A stretch of 64,000 bases of DNA from Circinella minor (lineage: Eukaryota; Mucoromycota; Mucoromycetes; Mucorales; Lichtheimiaceae): NCBI GenBank assembly GCA_016758965.1, contig JAEPRB010000010.1, forward strand, positions 310,001 to 374,000, in the 5' to 3' direction. A program made the position numbers and the translations under genes. Shown here in pieces: positions 38,301 to 50,833 of the stretch. The stretch's first letter is position 1, and each line of letters opens with the position of its first letter. Under the pieces are notes generated by a model. It searched no databases, was not told where the DNA came from, and was given only the letters and a program-made list of their open reading frames with translations.

Positions 38301-39816
38301 CAGCTCGTATGGAACTACCGGATCGTTTCCGACCAAAAACAGGACTATCTGTACGTGAATGATTGGTATTTCCACCTGCAGGTACCCACTTTTCATGTTT
38401 TAATGAAACTGAGAAAATAGCGTGGGACCGAGATGATATATCATTCATATCAGTGGCACCTGTGGCTCGATTTCGCGTACCTTGCTCCAAGTGACTATAA
38501 AAACACACAAAAAAAATTAATATAATCGTTTTTGATACATTCCTAATCTTTCAGAAAAAAATTTTTACACAAATGAAAAATATATAAAGTGTTACAAACA
38601 ACAACACACTTTAAGGATGAAAAAAAAAATAAACAAATAAATAAACAAAACAAAAATGTAACATACAATAATACATCATCTGTACTATATACAGGTAATT
38701 CTTTAACACCAGTCCAATAAATATGTCCTTTTGCATCTTCACGAATATTAACGGCAGGGCGTTCATTAGAAGGTGCACCATTTAAAAGATCATTTAATTC
38801 TTCATTATAAATTTCTACAAATGAGACTTTGATGGTATATTTTTGTTGTTGTTGTTGTTGTTTGGCGGAAGTTGTATGTGATGAGATGGTTGTTGAAGGA
38901 GATGGTACATGAGAACGACGTGAAGGAGGTCGTAATCTATTTTTTGGTTGAGTAATATTGGTATCTGTAGTGGATGAAGATCTTGATGGTGTAGGTGTAA
39001 TGGATCGGACAACGTCGGGCGTTTGGTTGCTGTTGCTGTTTAAATTATCAAATAAAAGTGCCATGGCACGTGGTACGATACCTTCTTGTTCCATATTATA
39101 TCGCCCGCTCTGATGTTGTGCTGTACCCATCGTATATGTTTTTCCACTTGATGTTTGGCCCTAAAAAAAACGTACAATATATGAACCATTTTATGTTACT
39201 CTTATTTAGTATCTAAAAACCCCTTTTCAAAGAGTATATGTTATCAATAATTTTTTTGTCTGTATTATTATTTACATATGCAAGAATTGTGACATTATAA
39301 CCTATACATAGAATGTTAAAGAAATATATTTTTTTTAGAAAAGGACCCAGAATAATAATAATACCTAAAAAATATATGGTTGCGTAGCAACAAATTATAT
39401 CATATTATTTTTTTATTATTTTTTTTTTACCTTCAACGAACTTGTGAATAAGTTTTTCTCCAAGTGCTTCAAATACTTGACTTTGTGTACTATCAACCCC
39501 AAATACATGGTCAAAGGTAAATAATTTGTTATGAGGCACAACATGAACTGTCCTTTCATGAATTTTTAATATATCGTCATTGGAAAGATTAGCAAAGCGA
39601 GGTTGTGCGCGATCTTTTTCGGTTAATGGTCGTATACGCAATGCTGTAATAATAGTTTATGCAAAAAGACCAAGGTTCACAGAAAGAGAGATAGAGAAAG
39701 AGGGGTAGAATAAAAAAAATACATACAAGTCAGCCACACAACTGGTTTTTCCCCTTGGTAAGAATTAAAATATATTATTACTTGCCTACTTGCACTGCCG
39801 AAGACTCTTTCACCAT
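32332..39816 (-). CDS. Kinesin-4-like motor with ~1,800-residue coiled coil
   Basis: An ATP-driven microtubule motor. Exons on the minus strand: 39786-39816, 39431-39643, 39276-39301, 38667-39160, 38212-38494, 32332-38070 (2,261 aa). The N-terminal motor begins AVQVALRIRPL. It has P-loop GQTSSGKT (91-98), switch I SSRSHA (275-280) and switch II DLAGSER (343-349). It ends near residue 445 with [19 protein letters not shown], the pattern of KIF4/KIF21 (kinesin-4). Two low-complexity insertions interrupt the motor: about 60 Ser/Thr/Pro/Gln-rich residues between FDNL and [12 protein letters not shown], and about 45 between LKHEKW and FHFVDLAG. The rest is almost continuous heptad coiled coil, ending KSKFMCF, with no Cys-rich or WD40 tail. 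Intron 1 has a GC donor (GCAAGT), and exon 3 is only 26 nt. Kinesin assignment is certain; the subfamily is likely. Confidence 0.95.
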
Positions 39817-40853
39817 AACAATTCAAAGGGGAAAAAATTATTCAAATCGATGAAAATGTTATACTAATGATGAAATGAATGTATGTATAAGGTAATGGGT
39901 GAAGAGTGAGGGTATATTTTTAAGTTTATATAAAGGAAAGAAAAAGGGAAGTTGTTTGTTTTTTCTTCTTTCAATCGTATAACGATTTATATGAAATCAA
40001 CTTTTAAAATAATAATAATAATAATAAAATAATTAACAACAATAAAAAAAAGTTGAAAAAGAAAAGTGGCAATGAAGCACGAGTGCCTCAGAATTTGCTT
40101 CTCGAGTGTTATCCTGCGCCCGACGATTGAACATGTTACACCACCATAAAGCGATTAAAGCGTATTTGGGACACTAGTACCACCATTTCTGAATTAAATG
40201 TATAAGAAATCATAAGGTATGTAAAAAAGGTACTATATATATAATGCCCCGCCATTCGCCACCACTTAAAAAAAAGATACGGCACATAGTAAACTAAGTT
40301 GCTTGATCACTTATTTATTGTTAAATATTAAGGAGTATGATATATATGTCGATCAATTTTTTTTTAAAAAACCAGAATTCTCAAACAACCATTACGGTAG
40401 TAAATTTGGTGTATTATATCATTATTGACCTTCCTGCCCAAAGTAGTTCTCATTACATCTAGTATTGTCAAATTTCATTTGTCCTTGATTGTTTTTGTTT
40501 ATATTTGGTAAAGTAAATAAATAATTCATTTTTCGATATACAGTACATCAAAAATATTTAGTATTGTAATTGTTTTTCTTTTTTTAAACTATTACGTATT
40601 ATTATTATTATTGTATTACGTATTTTATATAGAAATAGTTAAAAACAACTTATCTTCATTATTTAAAATAATTGATTTTATTGGTTGAAAAAAAAATTTG
40701 AAGCACTCGACAATTTTTTAACTTTTTGTGTAATAAAGTGATTCATCCATGTAACTATAAAATGTATAACAATAGCAATTTGTTGTAAGAAGCACGGACC
40801 TTTTTCTTTCTGTGTATAATTCATTTTTATAATATTCTCTACTCCCTCTCTCC

Positions 40854-40888
<35 letters not shown>

Positions 40889-42641
40889 AAAGTATGTGCA
40901 GTTATATAAAATCAGCAATAGTGTTCATATCATATAGGTATTTTTCTATGAAGACATTTAATCTGTAATAATCTATTTCTGTTCCATTAACAAGCAAAAT
41001 AACTTATAAGTTTCAAATTTTTTGTGTTGCTTTTTACGTAATCATCAATGATTTATAAAACTGTGTTCTTTTTTTTTTTTTACATTGTGATATGATCATT
41101 CTTCCTTCATTAAGTAAGACTTTGACTCACTTGAATATACGGCCTGGTTTTCTCATATATACTATGAATATAATAAATGCGTACGTTACTTCTTGGCACC
41201 CAAGGCATAATTATATTCAAAAAAAATTCTACTACTATTACTTCACATGACTTGAGTTGTACATATATTAAAAGATTGTAACCATCGATATGATATATGA
41301 GCACAATTTTTTATTTTACTTTTCATGTTTTATATATAAATTAAACAACAGAGATAGATTTTATTCTTTTATACTACGTAGTTGTAATTAGTGATTGTTT
41401 GTTATTGTTTGTTCCTGGATAGAAAAAAGAAAAACAATAGTTATTACAATAACAATACTTCGCCTCAATCATTTTGAAAATGTGAAAAGAAAATAAATAT
41501 ATAATGCAGGATATCAAATCAAAGGACACAGACAAAAAATTATTATATATTTTATCCTAAAGAAAGTTCAAAATGAAATTTTCTGGTCTGTTACGTACAT
41601 ATTACTATGCATACCAAACACAAACATATCCTATTTTTTCATTCTCTTTTTGTAAATAAAACCAAGGGGACAAGAAACAAAATAAAAAATAAAGAAGGAA
41701 GGTAAAAGAAGGTGAAAGAAAACATTATAATTTGATTAGAAAATATGTTGTAAAAAAAATAGGGCAGTAAAACATCCATTGATCTACTATATACATATAT
41801 TTGAATAGTATAGTATTATAGTTCTATCCTTTTTATTTTAATAGATACATTGTGTTTTAGATGGTTTACGTATGAGATTTGGACTACGTACTAATGAATA
41901 TTGCCATATATGATACATTGATGTACCTTTTTATTAATCATCTTTGCTTTTATTTGATATCTTTATTATGATCTCTGTTTTTGAGATATCAAATCAAATT
42001 ATTTTCTTTACGACAGCTATTATATTGTTAATGTCATTTGTAATCGTTATAATCGTTATAATCGTATCAATGTTTTAATCTTTATAAAAAGATCCGTCAA
42101 ATTCGTAATAATGAAGAGATAGAAAAGCTGTGATGGGGGGCGAGGAAAAAGAAGGATAGTTTAAAAAGAGATAAAAGATCACATGGACAGGAAAAAAAAG
42201 GGGGGACAGGGGCATTAACGATAAACTACAATGGGTTAGTTAACATAAACATTTAAAAAATATACCAAGTACTACTGCTTTTCATTTTATTTTCTACTAT
42301 TTAATATTGATATTGTATATAATAATAATAAAGATCATGCTTTTTTTTTAGTTTTATTAAAACAAGAAAAGGGATACAAAAAAGAAGAAGAAAAACAGAA
42401 AGAATATGCTAGTATTATGTACAGAATGCCAATAGAATAAAGAGAACTTCTCAGTGATAAATATGTGTGAGAGTTTTTTTTTTTAGTATTTGAGTTTGGT
42501 TGATCGAAAAAAGAAAAAGTTGTTAGGTTTTTTTTGGGGGGAGGGGTTGAGTACGTTAGAGAGGGCAAGTGAAAAAAAAAAGTTTTTTTTTCCCTTTCTT
42601 GTTGGGTATCTTATCTGATATATATAAATTTATATGAATAT
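39817..42641. other. AT-rich intergenic, no gene seen
   Basis: The first few hundred bases must include the kinesin promoter. The rest carries long A/T runs, (CT)n followed by (TA)n near 40850-40888, and several stop-dense frames. The part next to 42641 is the 3' flank of the small PPxY membrane protein; its sense (minus) strand is pyrimidine-rich. Nothing coding is supported. Confidence 0.55.
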
Positions 42642-42992
42642 TCAAGGGTTGACAAAGTCAGCAGAAACTTCGTCTGGATCGAACCATGGACGATCGTCTT
42701 CTGGTGTTGTTAAATTTTGTAATTGCCATAACAACAACATGACTGTCGTAGAAACTGTCGTAGCCACAAAAGTAGCAGCTGCTAAACGTTGTAAGAATGG
42801 TGCTTGTCGGTATATAAATCGTTGAACAGCTGGACAACATCCATTACTTTGTGAAGAAACATTCGATGCCGAAGAAGAAGATTGTGGCATGGTAAGATAA
42901 AGTGAATCATATGTAGGTGGGTCTTTTGGTATTAAATATGTGGACTGAGAAGCAATAACGGTGTTGTTAGTAGTAGTAGCAGTAGTAGGCAT
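42642..42992 (-). CDS. Small single-pass membrane protein with PPxY motif
   Basis: A single-exon frame of 116 codons. Residues 1-50 are Ser/Thr/Asn-rich and contain DPPTYDSLY (about 24-32), a PPxY motif of the kind bound by WW-domain ubiquitin ligases such as Rsp5/Nedd4. NGCCP (50-54) could be a palmitoylation site. One hydrophobic helix follows at about 69-90 (LAAATFVATTVSTTVMLLLW), then an acidic tail with DDRPWFDPDEVSADFV. Soluble N-terminus plus one helix suggests a cytosolic tail and a short lumenal or outer end, but topology is inference. It is divergent from the secreted beta-helix gene, start codons 331 bp apart. I recognise no named family. Confidence 0.7.
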   Translation of the reverse strand: MPTTATTTNNTVIASQSTYLIPKDPPTYDSLYLTMPQSSSSASNVSSQSNGCCPAVQRFIYRQAPFLQRLAAATFVATTVSTTVMLLLWQLQNLTTPEDDRPWFDPDEVSADFVNP

Positions 42993-43323
42993 GTTTGTAT
43001 TGTAATATTTATATATTATATTATATTATATGATATGTGAGTGAGAGGAAAAAAAGAAAGAAAAAAAAATATTGTTGTTTCTGCTGGCAATTGGAATGCC
43101 AAAAAAAAAAATATGCAGCCTTTAATATACACCTGTTAAAACTCCTTCCTTTCTGTTTCTCTCACTCCCTCTATGTGTGTTTCAGGGTATATATATATAT
43201 ATATAGTAAATATCTTAACATCCAAAGAAAAGTTCATATAAAAATGAATATTTTAAAACTATATATTTCTTTTTCTTTTTCTTCTTTATATTTATTTTTG
43301 TTTTTATTTCATATCAAAAGAAA
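42993..43323. promoter_or_regulatory. Divergent promoter region (PPxY protein / beta-helix protein)
   Basis: Only 331 bp lie between the two divergent ATGs, so both core promoters and any shared activation sites must fit here. It holds TATATATT-like runs close to each start (around 43003-43023 and 43190-43206) and a pyrimidine block at about 43140-43180. No specific operator is recognised. Confidence 0.5.
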
Positions 43324-45533
43324 ATGAAATTCAAAAATTTGGTTGTGGGACTACTGGTTTCCACAGTAACGTCAACGTTTACTTTGGCAACAGATTTAAC
43401 CTGTTCGGAAGATACTATAGCTTCTTATACATCAACTGAAAACACCGCATCAACACTTCAGGGCTTAATTGATCAAAGTGCATTATCAGGGTAATTCCTA
43501 TTTTTTTTTGTTAATCATAAAAAGGGTTTTATTGGATCATATTTTGTTTTCCCATTCTCTCTCCACCTCCCCCCTTTCTTTATTGTTGAAAAAAAATATT
43601 ATAATATACATTATCTCAATATATCTTATATTGCTTCTTCTATTATTTATACTACATAATATAGAGAGACTGTCCTTTACCTTTCCCCTGGTAAGTGCTG
43701 TTGTTAATCGTTATTATTAGGAGATTATATGCTTCTTTACGTTATCCATATTCGAAAAAAAAATAGACGAATTAATACTTTCTTTTCTACTTCTCCCAAC
43801 ACTTTTTGGTACTAGGCCAATTCATTTTATCTAGTGATGAGCCTATTCAATTAAAACCTGGCGTGTCATTACATGGAACTGGATCTAGTGAACATCCCAC
43901 TATTCTTACAGGTCCAACTGATGTCAGTCAAACAGCCACTATTAAAGGTATGGAATAAAAAATGGATTTATTCTTCCAAAAAAAATGTTGTTCTATTTTT
44001 CCCTATAATATGTTAATGACAATGATGATAATTTTTTAAAAAAAAAATAGTTCCGGCCGACAATAAAGGATGGTCTATCAAAGGAATTGTTTTCGATAAC
44101 GTCAATATTGAAATCGAACCTCACGCCAATAAAGATGAAAGCAGTGTTCTTGGAAACTTATTTGTCAATGGTGGTCGTGGATCTATTATTGCCTATAGTG
44201 GTTCTAACCTTTATATTGGTATGTTGCTTATTTATATAATAATCTTGATCGTTATTTACCTTTTAATAACAGCAAACAATTATAATAACTAATGTAACTA
44301 ACTCTCTTTCTATATATAAAGATGGAAATGTCTTTTTACGTGACTATGAACATCGTGGTATTGAATTAATTCCCAAGAATGAAACAACAAGTAAGTTGAA
44401 AAAAATTCCTTGTCTATAATCGTGTTTTCAACCCCCTCCCCTCATTCTCCCTCATCCCTTGCTAATCACAACTCCAATTTTTTTTTGTTCCTGTTTCTAT
44501 TATAGATGCTGGTGTTGTCTTCCAAACCCAAAAGAATAGTATCATTTCCAACAATATTTTCGGTATGGATTTACGTCATATGAATGACGTTTATCCTTAT
44601 GTTCCAAGTCAAGTACAAAACGTCTTGTCAACACTTGATTTTGTTCAAAATTGTTTACAGCGTAATTTGGATGATCAACAAGGCTTTTTGGCTTCTGGTG
44701 TTCAACTATACTTTAGTAAAGACATTACCATCAGAGAAAATATTCTCAATGCTACTTTACCTGATAACATTATGTATGGACAAGACCATGGCATTAGTAT
44801 CGTAGGTACCAATGAAACCTACATTTACCAAAACTTTTTTGGTGGCTGGCAAATTGGTGATTTCGGTGGTGCTGCCCGTTTTACATCGGCGGTAGATGCT
44901 TATGTTTTATCCAACTATATGGCCAATAATGCCGTGATGATGTATGCTGCTGTACATGCTGATTTTATGCAAGTTAGCAATATGGTTGTTTCAGATAACT
45001 TCTTTTATAGATTCTTGGGTGATAGTATGAGACCTGAAGAAGAAATGGATGGTTGGCTTTATGAGGGTGTCACCTTTTTCGATTTCTATACTGCACGCTT
45101 GAACTATACTATTCGTCCACCAATCTGGAATAGTAGTGTTCCTGTTTCACCTTGGGGTTGGCATATTGTGGTTTCCAATAACAAGTTTGGTGCTCTTGAA
45201 GGAGTAGACCCTAATGTGATCAGTTTGGGTAACTTGGATTTGGAAGAAGCTTTGATCGATAAGAAGAATTGTTATGTCACAGATCCACTGTTACCTGGAT
45301 CATCTCATGGTGCAGTGGTTCCAACCTTATGGAGACAAACCTATGAACCAGGTGTTTTTACTCGTTATGGTGGCAAAGTACCTAAGCAATTTGATATTCA
45401 TACAGACAAGGAATTGAGCCATAATGTACCAGCTCATTTACGTAATTTACCTATTCCCTCTTTCTGGAAAGCTTTCACCCTTGGTAATAATACTGTCCCC
45501 ATGATGGATCCGTCATCACCTTGTATCTCTTAA
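43324..45533 (+). CDS. Secreted right-handed beta-helix (pectin-lyase-fold) protein
   Basis: Exons 43324-43490, 43665-43690, 43816-43947, 44051-44218, 44322-44390 and 44506-45533 keep phase and give 529 aa. The N-terminus MKFKNLVVGLLVSTVTS with a following FTLA is a clear secretion signal, with mature protein from about residue 22 (TDLTCSED). The body has repeated short beta-strand turns with Asn/Gly at corners: PGVSLHGTGS, WSIKGIVFDNVNIEIE, NSIISNNIFGMDLRHMND, NYMANNAVMMYAAVHADFM. This is typical of pectate-lyase-superfamily helices. Several N-glycosylation sequons are present (NET, NAT, NYT). The likely role is an extracellular polysaccharide-active or cell-wall protein. Catalytic residues could not be assigned, so the enzyme activity is unknown. 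Exon 2 is a 26-nt micro-exon. Confidence 0.85.
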
Positions 45534-45944
45534 TAATTTATAAATAATATAGCATTAGAAAATGAATTTATTATAATTACGTATCAGAGGTTTTTTTTTT
45601 ATTAATTTATTATTTTTTGTTTGTTATTTTACTCGTACATGAGAAAAAAAATACATTTTTTTCTGCAACAAAGAATAACATTAATGGGTAATAATAATAA
45701 AAGAATTACATTTCTTCCTAATTGATAAGCATTAAGTGAGAAAGTGGGATTGTGAAGTATAAAGGAAAGAATGAGAGAAATAATACGGAGCAGAAGGAGA
45801 GAAATAAGATTAGCAAATAAAGATAGTTCAACAAAGGGAGAAAGAGTGTGCAAATGGAGGATAAATAAACAATAAATAATAATACGTATCATAAAAGAAA
45901 GAAGAGACGCAAAAGGAATACATAAAAAAAAGACGTTACTATGG
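45534..45944. other. Convergent 3' intergenic
   Basis: 411 bp between two stop codons of converging genes. It is A/T-rich, with a purine-rich plus strand on the right half, i.e. a pyrimidine-rich tail on the Syp1/FCHO sense strand. AATAAA-like hexamers occur on both strands. No gene is seen. Confidence 0.6.
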
Positions 45945-48900
45945 TCATACAAAAGCAATTTTATCGGATCGAACCACTGTTTGAACTTGTTTAACTGCCA
46001 ATGTAGATCCAGATGCCGGAACAGCCTCAATTGACATGTTTGACATAAGTATATCCTTACAATAATATTTCAAAATAACAGGAGCTGGTGATCCTTTTCC
46101 ACTCGTACTAAATTTGGCCAATAATCGTGAAGATTGACTACTTTGTGCAATAGCGTCCGTCATCCATGTCAACTGTTTTTTACTTGTATCCCAAGAACCT
46201 TGTGGAGTACTCTGTACATTGTTTACGGGTACCTGATCATATTTTATACAAATAGCCACTTGACTTTTTTCCGGTACAAACTTTTGGGAATTCGTCACAT
46301 AGTTTAAAATTACATAGGTTGTGTCATCGGTACATTTCCATGCAGGCTTTAATTGAATAGGCAATGATGTATCACTTTTCACATACAATTGGTATTTGAA
46401 ACAAGGAACAGGTTGTCGACGTCGTTCATCAAATGCTTTCACTTTAAGTGCATATACATCCGGTTCATTGTTCCATGGTTCAACAAATTGTGGATTGGCT
46501 GTAAAAGATATATTCTCATCAGCACCACCAAGATGACCAAGTTTTAAAAGAAGAGGAATAGTAGATGAAGATGGGCCATTGTAAACGAGTTTAATTTGGC
46601 CATGAATACGTATTGGACCATCTTTACCCGCCTGCGGGTCTCGTTCTGTTAATTCGACGATGGATGCGTGGACTTGCGGTTGTTGTGTTTCAGGAATAGA
46701 TCGGAGATGATTTGGAATTTCATGCGACATGGCAGGACTATGTGACACAACAGAAGATGAACTAGTAGGTGTGGATGTTTCGAATGAATGGAATGGATTG
46801 GTCGGTGTTGTAGCAGTAGATGATACATTGGATCCTTCTTCGTTTTTGAATATTTGTGAACCAGATTCAATTTGCATACTTCGAATATTTCTGCCAAAAA
46901 AATAATAAAAAAATAAAAATTTGTTAATCACTTTTTCATCCTTTCATCCAATCATTTTTTACCTTTCCCCTTTTTTTTTTCTTGTTCTCTCTACCCCACA
47001 CATTTATGTTCAAAAAAGGTAATCTACAAGAACTTACTCTCGTCTTCCACGTGGTCTTCTAGATACAGATGGAGTTTTCTAATAATAATTTTCAATGGAG
47101 TTTAATAGTAAGTGTTAGTAAAACTTTGAAGTAGTAAAAAAATATATTTAATTCCAAAATTAAAAATTACATCTCGTAAAAGTGATGCGACTCGTGTTAA
47201 TGTTGCATCATTTTCTTTCTTGTCTCCTTTATCCACGGTATCTTCATGAATATCGATTTTAAATCGTTGTGAATCATGGGTGGAATTACCATCAAATCCA
47301 CTGTTATTATCATTCATAACAGCAGCAGAAAATTCAGAATGGTCAGGAGGTGGGACGGAATATCCTTCAGCATCAACAGTAGGTGGCTAGAATAATATGT
47401 ATGTAATTTTTTTTCCCGTTTAGTTTAAATTCCATCCTATTTTTCCTTATCTCTACTCCTTTTATTTTCAACACATATAAATTAATCACCTGAACTGCTT
47501 GCAGTGGCGGTTGTTGTTGTTCCTGTGAATGTGTACTAGCAGGTGCTAATGACGATGAAAATGGAACATTTCGTTCACTTTCAGTTTGCTGTATATAGGA
47601 TCCTTTACTACGTGATGAAGCAGGTCGTTGTACAGATGTAACCTTAGCACTTAACTCTTCTTCATCAATTGTTCCAAATCCATTAGCACTATAATAGCAA
47701 CAGATAATTATATTATTAACCGTTTTGTTTCTTAGTATAATTATTTGATAGAATGATTGTAAACATATAGCATACTCAGGAATTCTCAAAGCAGAACCAT
47801 TCCGTGTCTTTCGTCGTAATGAAAATGTTGATTTTACTATTATAGATAAAGTTCGAAGTATTTAGCCTTTTTCCTTTTTTCGACAATAGTGAACTGTCTC
47901 TTTTTCCTTTCTTTCTACATATCTTCCAATTTCTTTCTCCCAATCCTCCTCCAACTTACATTTACTGGTTTTTTGTCCTCCTGTTCGTGGAGATTCCCCA
48001 GGTGAGCTTGCAGTTGTAGATGTAGTTCTAATACTACCATTACCTTGTCGATCATCATAGCTTAATCTTCGTGATTTAATATCATTATTATTATTATTAT
48101 TATTGCTAGCTGAAGCCTTTTGAAGGTTTTTTCCACGTGTTTGACAAAATCGATCAATTTCACCCGAAACATCATAGGCTGTTGCTGCTGACATGGTGAT
48201 ATTTGCAATCTAAAGAATAATACCACGTGTGTGTGTTTTTAACAAACAAGACAAAAATAAAGTTTTTTTTTCTGGCTTTCTCTATATTCCCTTCATTAAA
48301 AAAACTTACTTCCATACGTTTCAACATTTGATCTGTTTGAATTTGTTCAAATTTTTCAACAAGGGATTTTAATCGTATTAATCTTGCTTCTTCCAAATGT
48401 TGATGATTCTATTAAGTATATGATATATTATTAAATAAATATAATCCATTTATTTATTTTTTTTATTTTATTTTAATTATTTACCTCCAGAAATGCAGGA
48501 CCATCCTTGTACCACATTGATGCTGCATTTTCCAGCCCGCGCTTTGAATTATCTTTATTACCCCTCTTGAATAATGTGCCTTTTTCCTTGGACTATTCGA
48601 ATTATTATATGTACCATACATGTGTGAATATGTGCATATATATGTGTGTGAATAAACTAGGGAGTGTCGGGAAGCGGGTTACCCTTTTCTTACCTTTTTA
48701 GAATATTCTTCATAATCTTTTACTACTCGATGAAATGTTGCTTCAGCCTTAATATAAATGTATTTTTTTTTTTTTTTTGAAAAACAAAATTAATATGCAT
48801 GAACGAATCATTTATACAATAAAGGATAAAGAAACTAACAATATATAATTACCGATTTCACTTTGGTATATTCAGATGAAGGAGGTGTTCTTAATGGCTT

Positions 48901-49303
48901 TTCAATTTCTTCTGCAATCTTAAAACTAAGCATAGAATGAGCCGTTGATATTTCTGTAAATTCATTGAATAATAAATCCCAAATCGGAGCAAAGTTTCTA
49001 AAATAAGAATGATTAAGAATAAAATCATTATTAACTTTTTTTTTCCATGGTTACTTTAAAAAAAAAAAGATGTTTCCATGGTGAATTAAATATTATTTAT
49101 ATAATCAAAATAATTTAGATATACCCAAGAGATCCTTTATCCATTACAAATAATTTTTTTGATGCTTTAATAAGACTTCTTGCATATTGATCTTCAATAA
49201 ATGCTCTATATTTACAAATAAAAATAAAGAAAAATTACCACAAAAGTTTTATAATTATTATTTTTATTTATAGAATCTTCTCAACTTTTTTTTTGTTCAA
49301 CAC

Positions 49304-49340
<37 letters not shown>

Positions 49341-49606
49341 CCTCTCTTTAAAATATTGTGCAAATTCTTCGTCAATCGTTCTTCCTGTTTTTAAATGTTC
49401 TTGTACAATATCGTACCCCTCTTTTGGTCGAGAAGTCTTTAATATAAAATATAATATACAATATATTATTATAATTTAATTATTATTCTTATTATTATTA
49501 TTTTCGAGGAAGAAAGAGAAAGAGAGATTGCCGAATAAAATGCCGTTTATAACAATAATGTTAATATTAATATTATTACCAAAAATGACTCTGTGTATTG
49601 TGTCAT
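45945..49606 (-). CDS. SYP1: Syp1/FCHO-type endocytic adaptor (F-BAR plus mu-homology domain)
   Basis: Muniscin adaptor that bends membrane and recruits cargo at early clathrin-coated pits. Thirteen exons keep phase: 49580-49606, 49342-49436, 49125-49205, 48853-48997, 48694-48747, 48485-48592, 48310-48408, 47960-48209, 47776-47836, 47490-47688, 47171-47386, 47038-47078, 45945-46890 (773 aa). The F-BAR domain covers about residues 1-250 (TSRPKEGYDIVQEHLKTGR, FIEDQYARSLIKASKKLF, FAPIWDLLFNEFTEISTAHS). The middle is disordered and Ser-rich, with DAEGYSVPPPD and an NPF motif (TNPFHSF) that could bind EH-domain proteins. The mu-homology domain spans about 530-773 (IRIHGQIKLVYNG; PAWKCTDDTTYVILNYVTNS; APVILKYYCKDI). 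Start: MTQYTESFL fits the family N-terminus. The gene symbol is by architecture; FCHO-like naming is equally valid. Confidence 0.92.
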
Positions 49607-49774
49607 AATTTCCGAATGAAATTATAAAATGAAGTATTTAAGAAGTGAATCGAAATGGATGATAGCTCTCTTTATATGAAAGTTTTGAACGCGGTAATGA
49701 AAATTAAAAAAAAAGGAGGGGTAAAGGAGTTTTGCGTGAAATGAGTAAAAAGTGTGAGGATGGAGAAAGAGAGG

Positions 49775-49818
<44 letters not shown>

Positions 49819-50833
49819 AAAAGGAAAAGAGTATTAAAAAAAAGTTGTTCGGGGTTGCAGTAAGAGTAAGGTTAATAATTAATTCTGCAATTTTTTTTGT
49901 TGTTTCACACTATTGTTTTAATAAGATTGCTTTTACCTTAAAAAAGTCCTTGCTTGTTGTTTTTGGAGATTATACATAATTCATATTAATTAAAGCCCAT
50001 CTATTATAGACAACTTATCAATAACGGGGGATTTTTTTTGTGCTACGAAAAAGCGAGTAGCATAAAAAGTTCCTTCAAATGATACAAATAATAAAATGGG
50101 ATTCTTTTTTTTTTCTTTTGCACTCCCTAAACTATTTTATCACCATTAGTTATGATGGGATCTATAAACCAAAATATATAAAGTGTTTCCCTGATAATGA
50201 AAAACTCTCCAAGACCAGCTCTTCTCAACAAGGAGTAAGAAAAAAAAAAGGACAGTGCAACTTTCACTTCTTCTTCATTTACATGTCCCCCTCGTTCCTG
50301 TCAAAGCAAAATTCTCATATCCTTCTAACACCGCGCTTCAATCGTGAATTGTTTACTTTTCAAAACTACGTACGTAACGAAAACAACTCTGTGATCTTTT
50401 ACATTACGTACTAATAATAATATCTTAGTAAACGAGCTATCATAGCAGAAAATTAGTAGTAAATGATCTTAATAGTTATACTTATAATTCTCAAAGAATG
50501 TCATCTACATAGTAATATATAGCTACCAAACTCTAATAAATATCACTGTGGTGACATACAGTAATAGAGAGAGTAAAAAAATAAAAGTATATGTGGTAAG
50601 ACATCACGCAATCAGTCCCAAAATTACACAAGGTTCTATCAGATAAGTAAAAAAAACATATTCTCGAAAATATTAAAAAGCATTGACGTAAGAGAGTACG
50701 TACGTAATGAAAAAAAAAATACAAAAAAAAAAAAACGGGGCAGGGAACAGGGTTGTTATTTAACAAAGAGATAGTGACCTAATTTTATATTGCACTTTAC
50801 TTTAAAAGCTATACTGCACGATTTTTCCACCTG
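49607..50833. other. Intergenic upstream of the Syp1/FCHO gene
   Basis: Contains the Syp1/FCHO promoter region and a (GA)n microsatellite at 49781-49817. A 111-codon plus-strand frame at 50079-50414 has no splice or family support and is F/K/S/Y-rich, so I do not call it. Nothing else is recognisable. Confidence 0.55.
49781..49817. repeat. (GA)n microsatellite upstream of the adaptor gene
   Basis: An uninterrupted GA run of about 37 bp lies 175-211 bp upstream of the Syp1/FCHO start codon. On the sense strand of that gene it is (TC)n, a pattern often found in fungal promoters. Length may vary between strains. Confidence 0.85.

Noticed and set aside
50079..50414. 111-codon plus-strand frame
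   Set aside because: Composition is dominated by F, K, S and Y from A/T tracts. There are no domain, splice or start-context signs.
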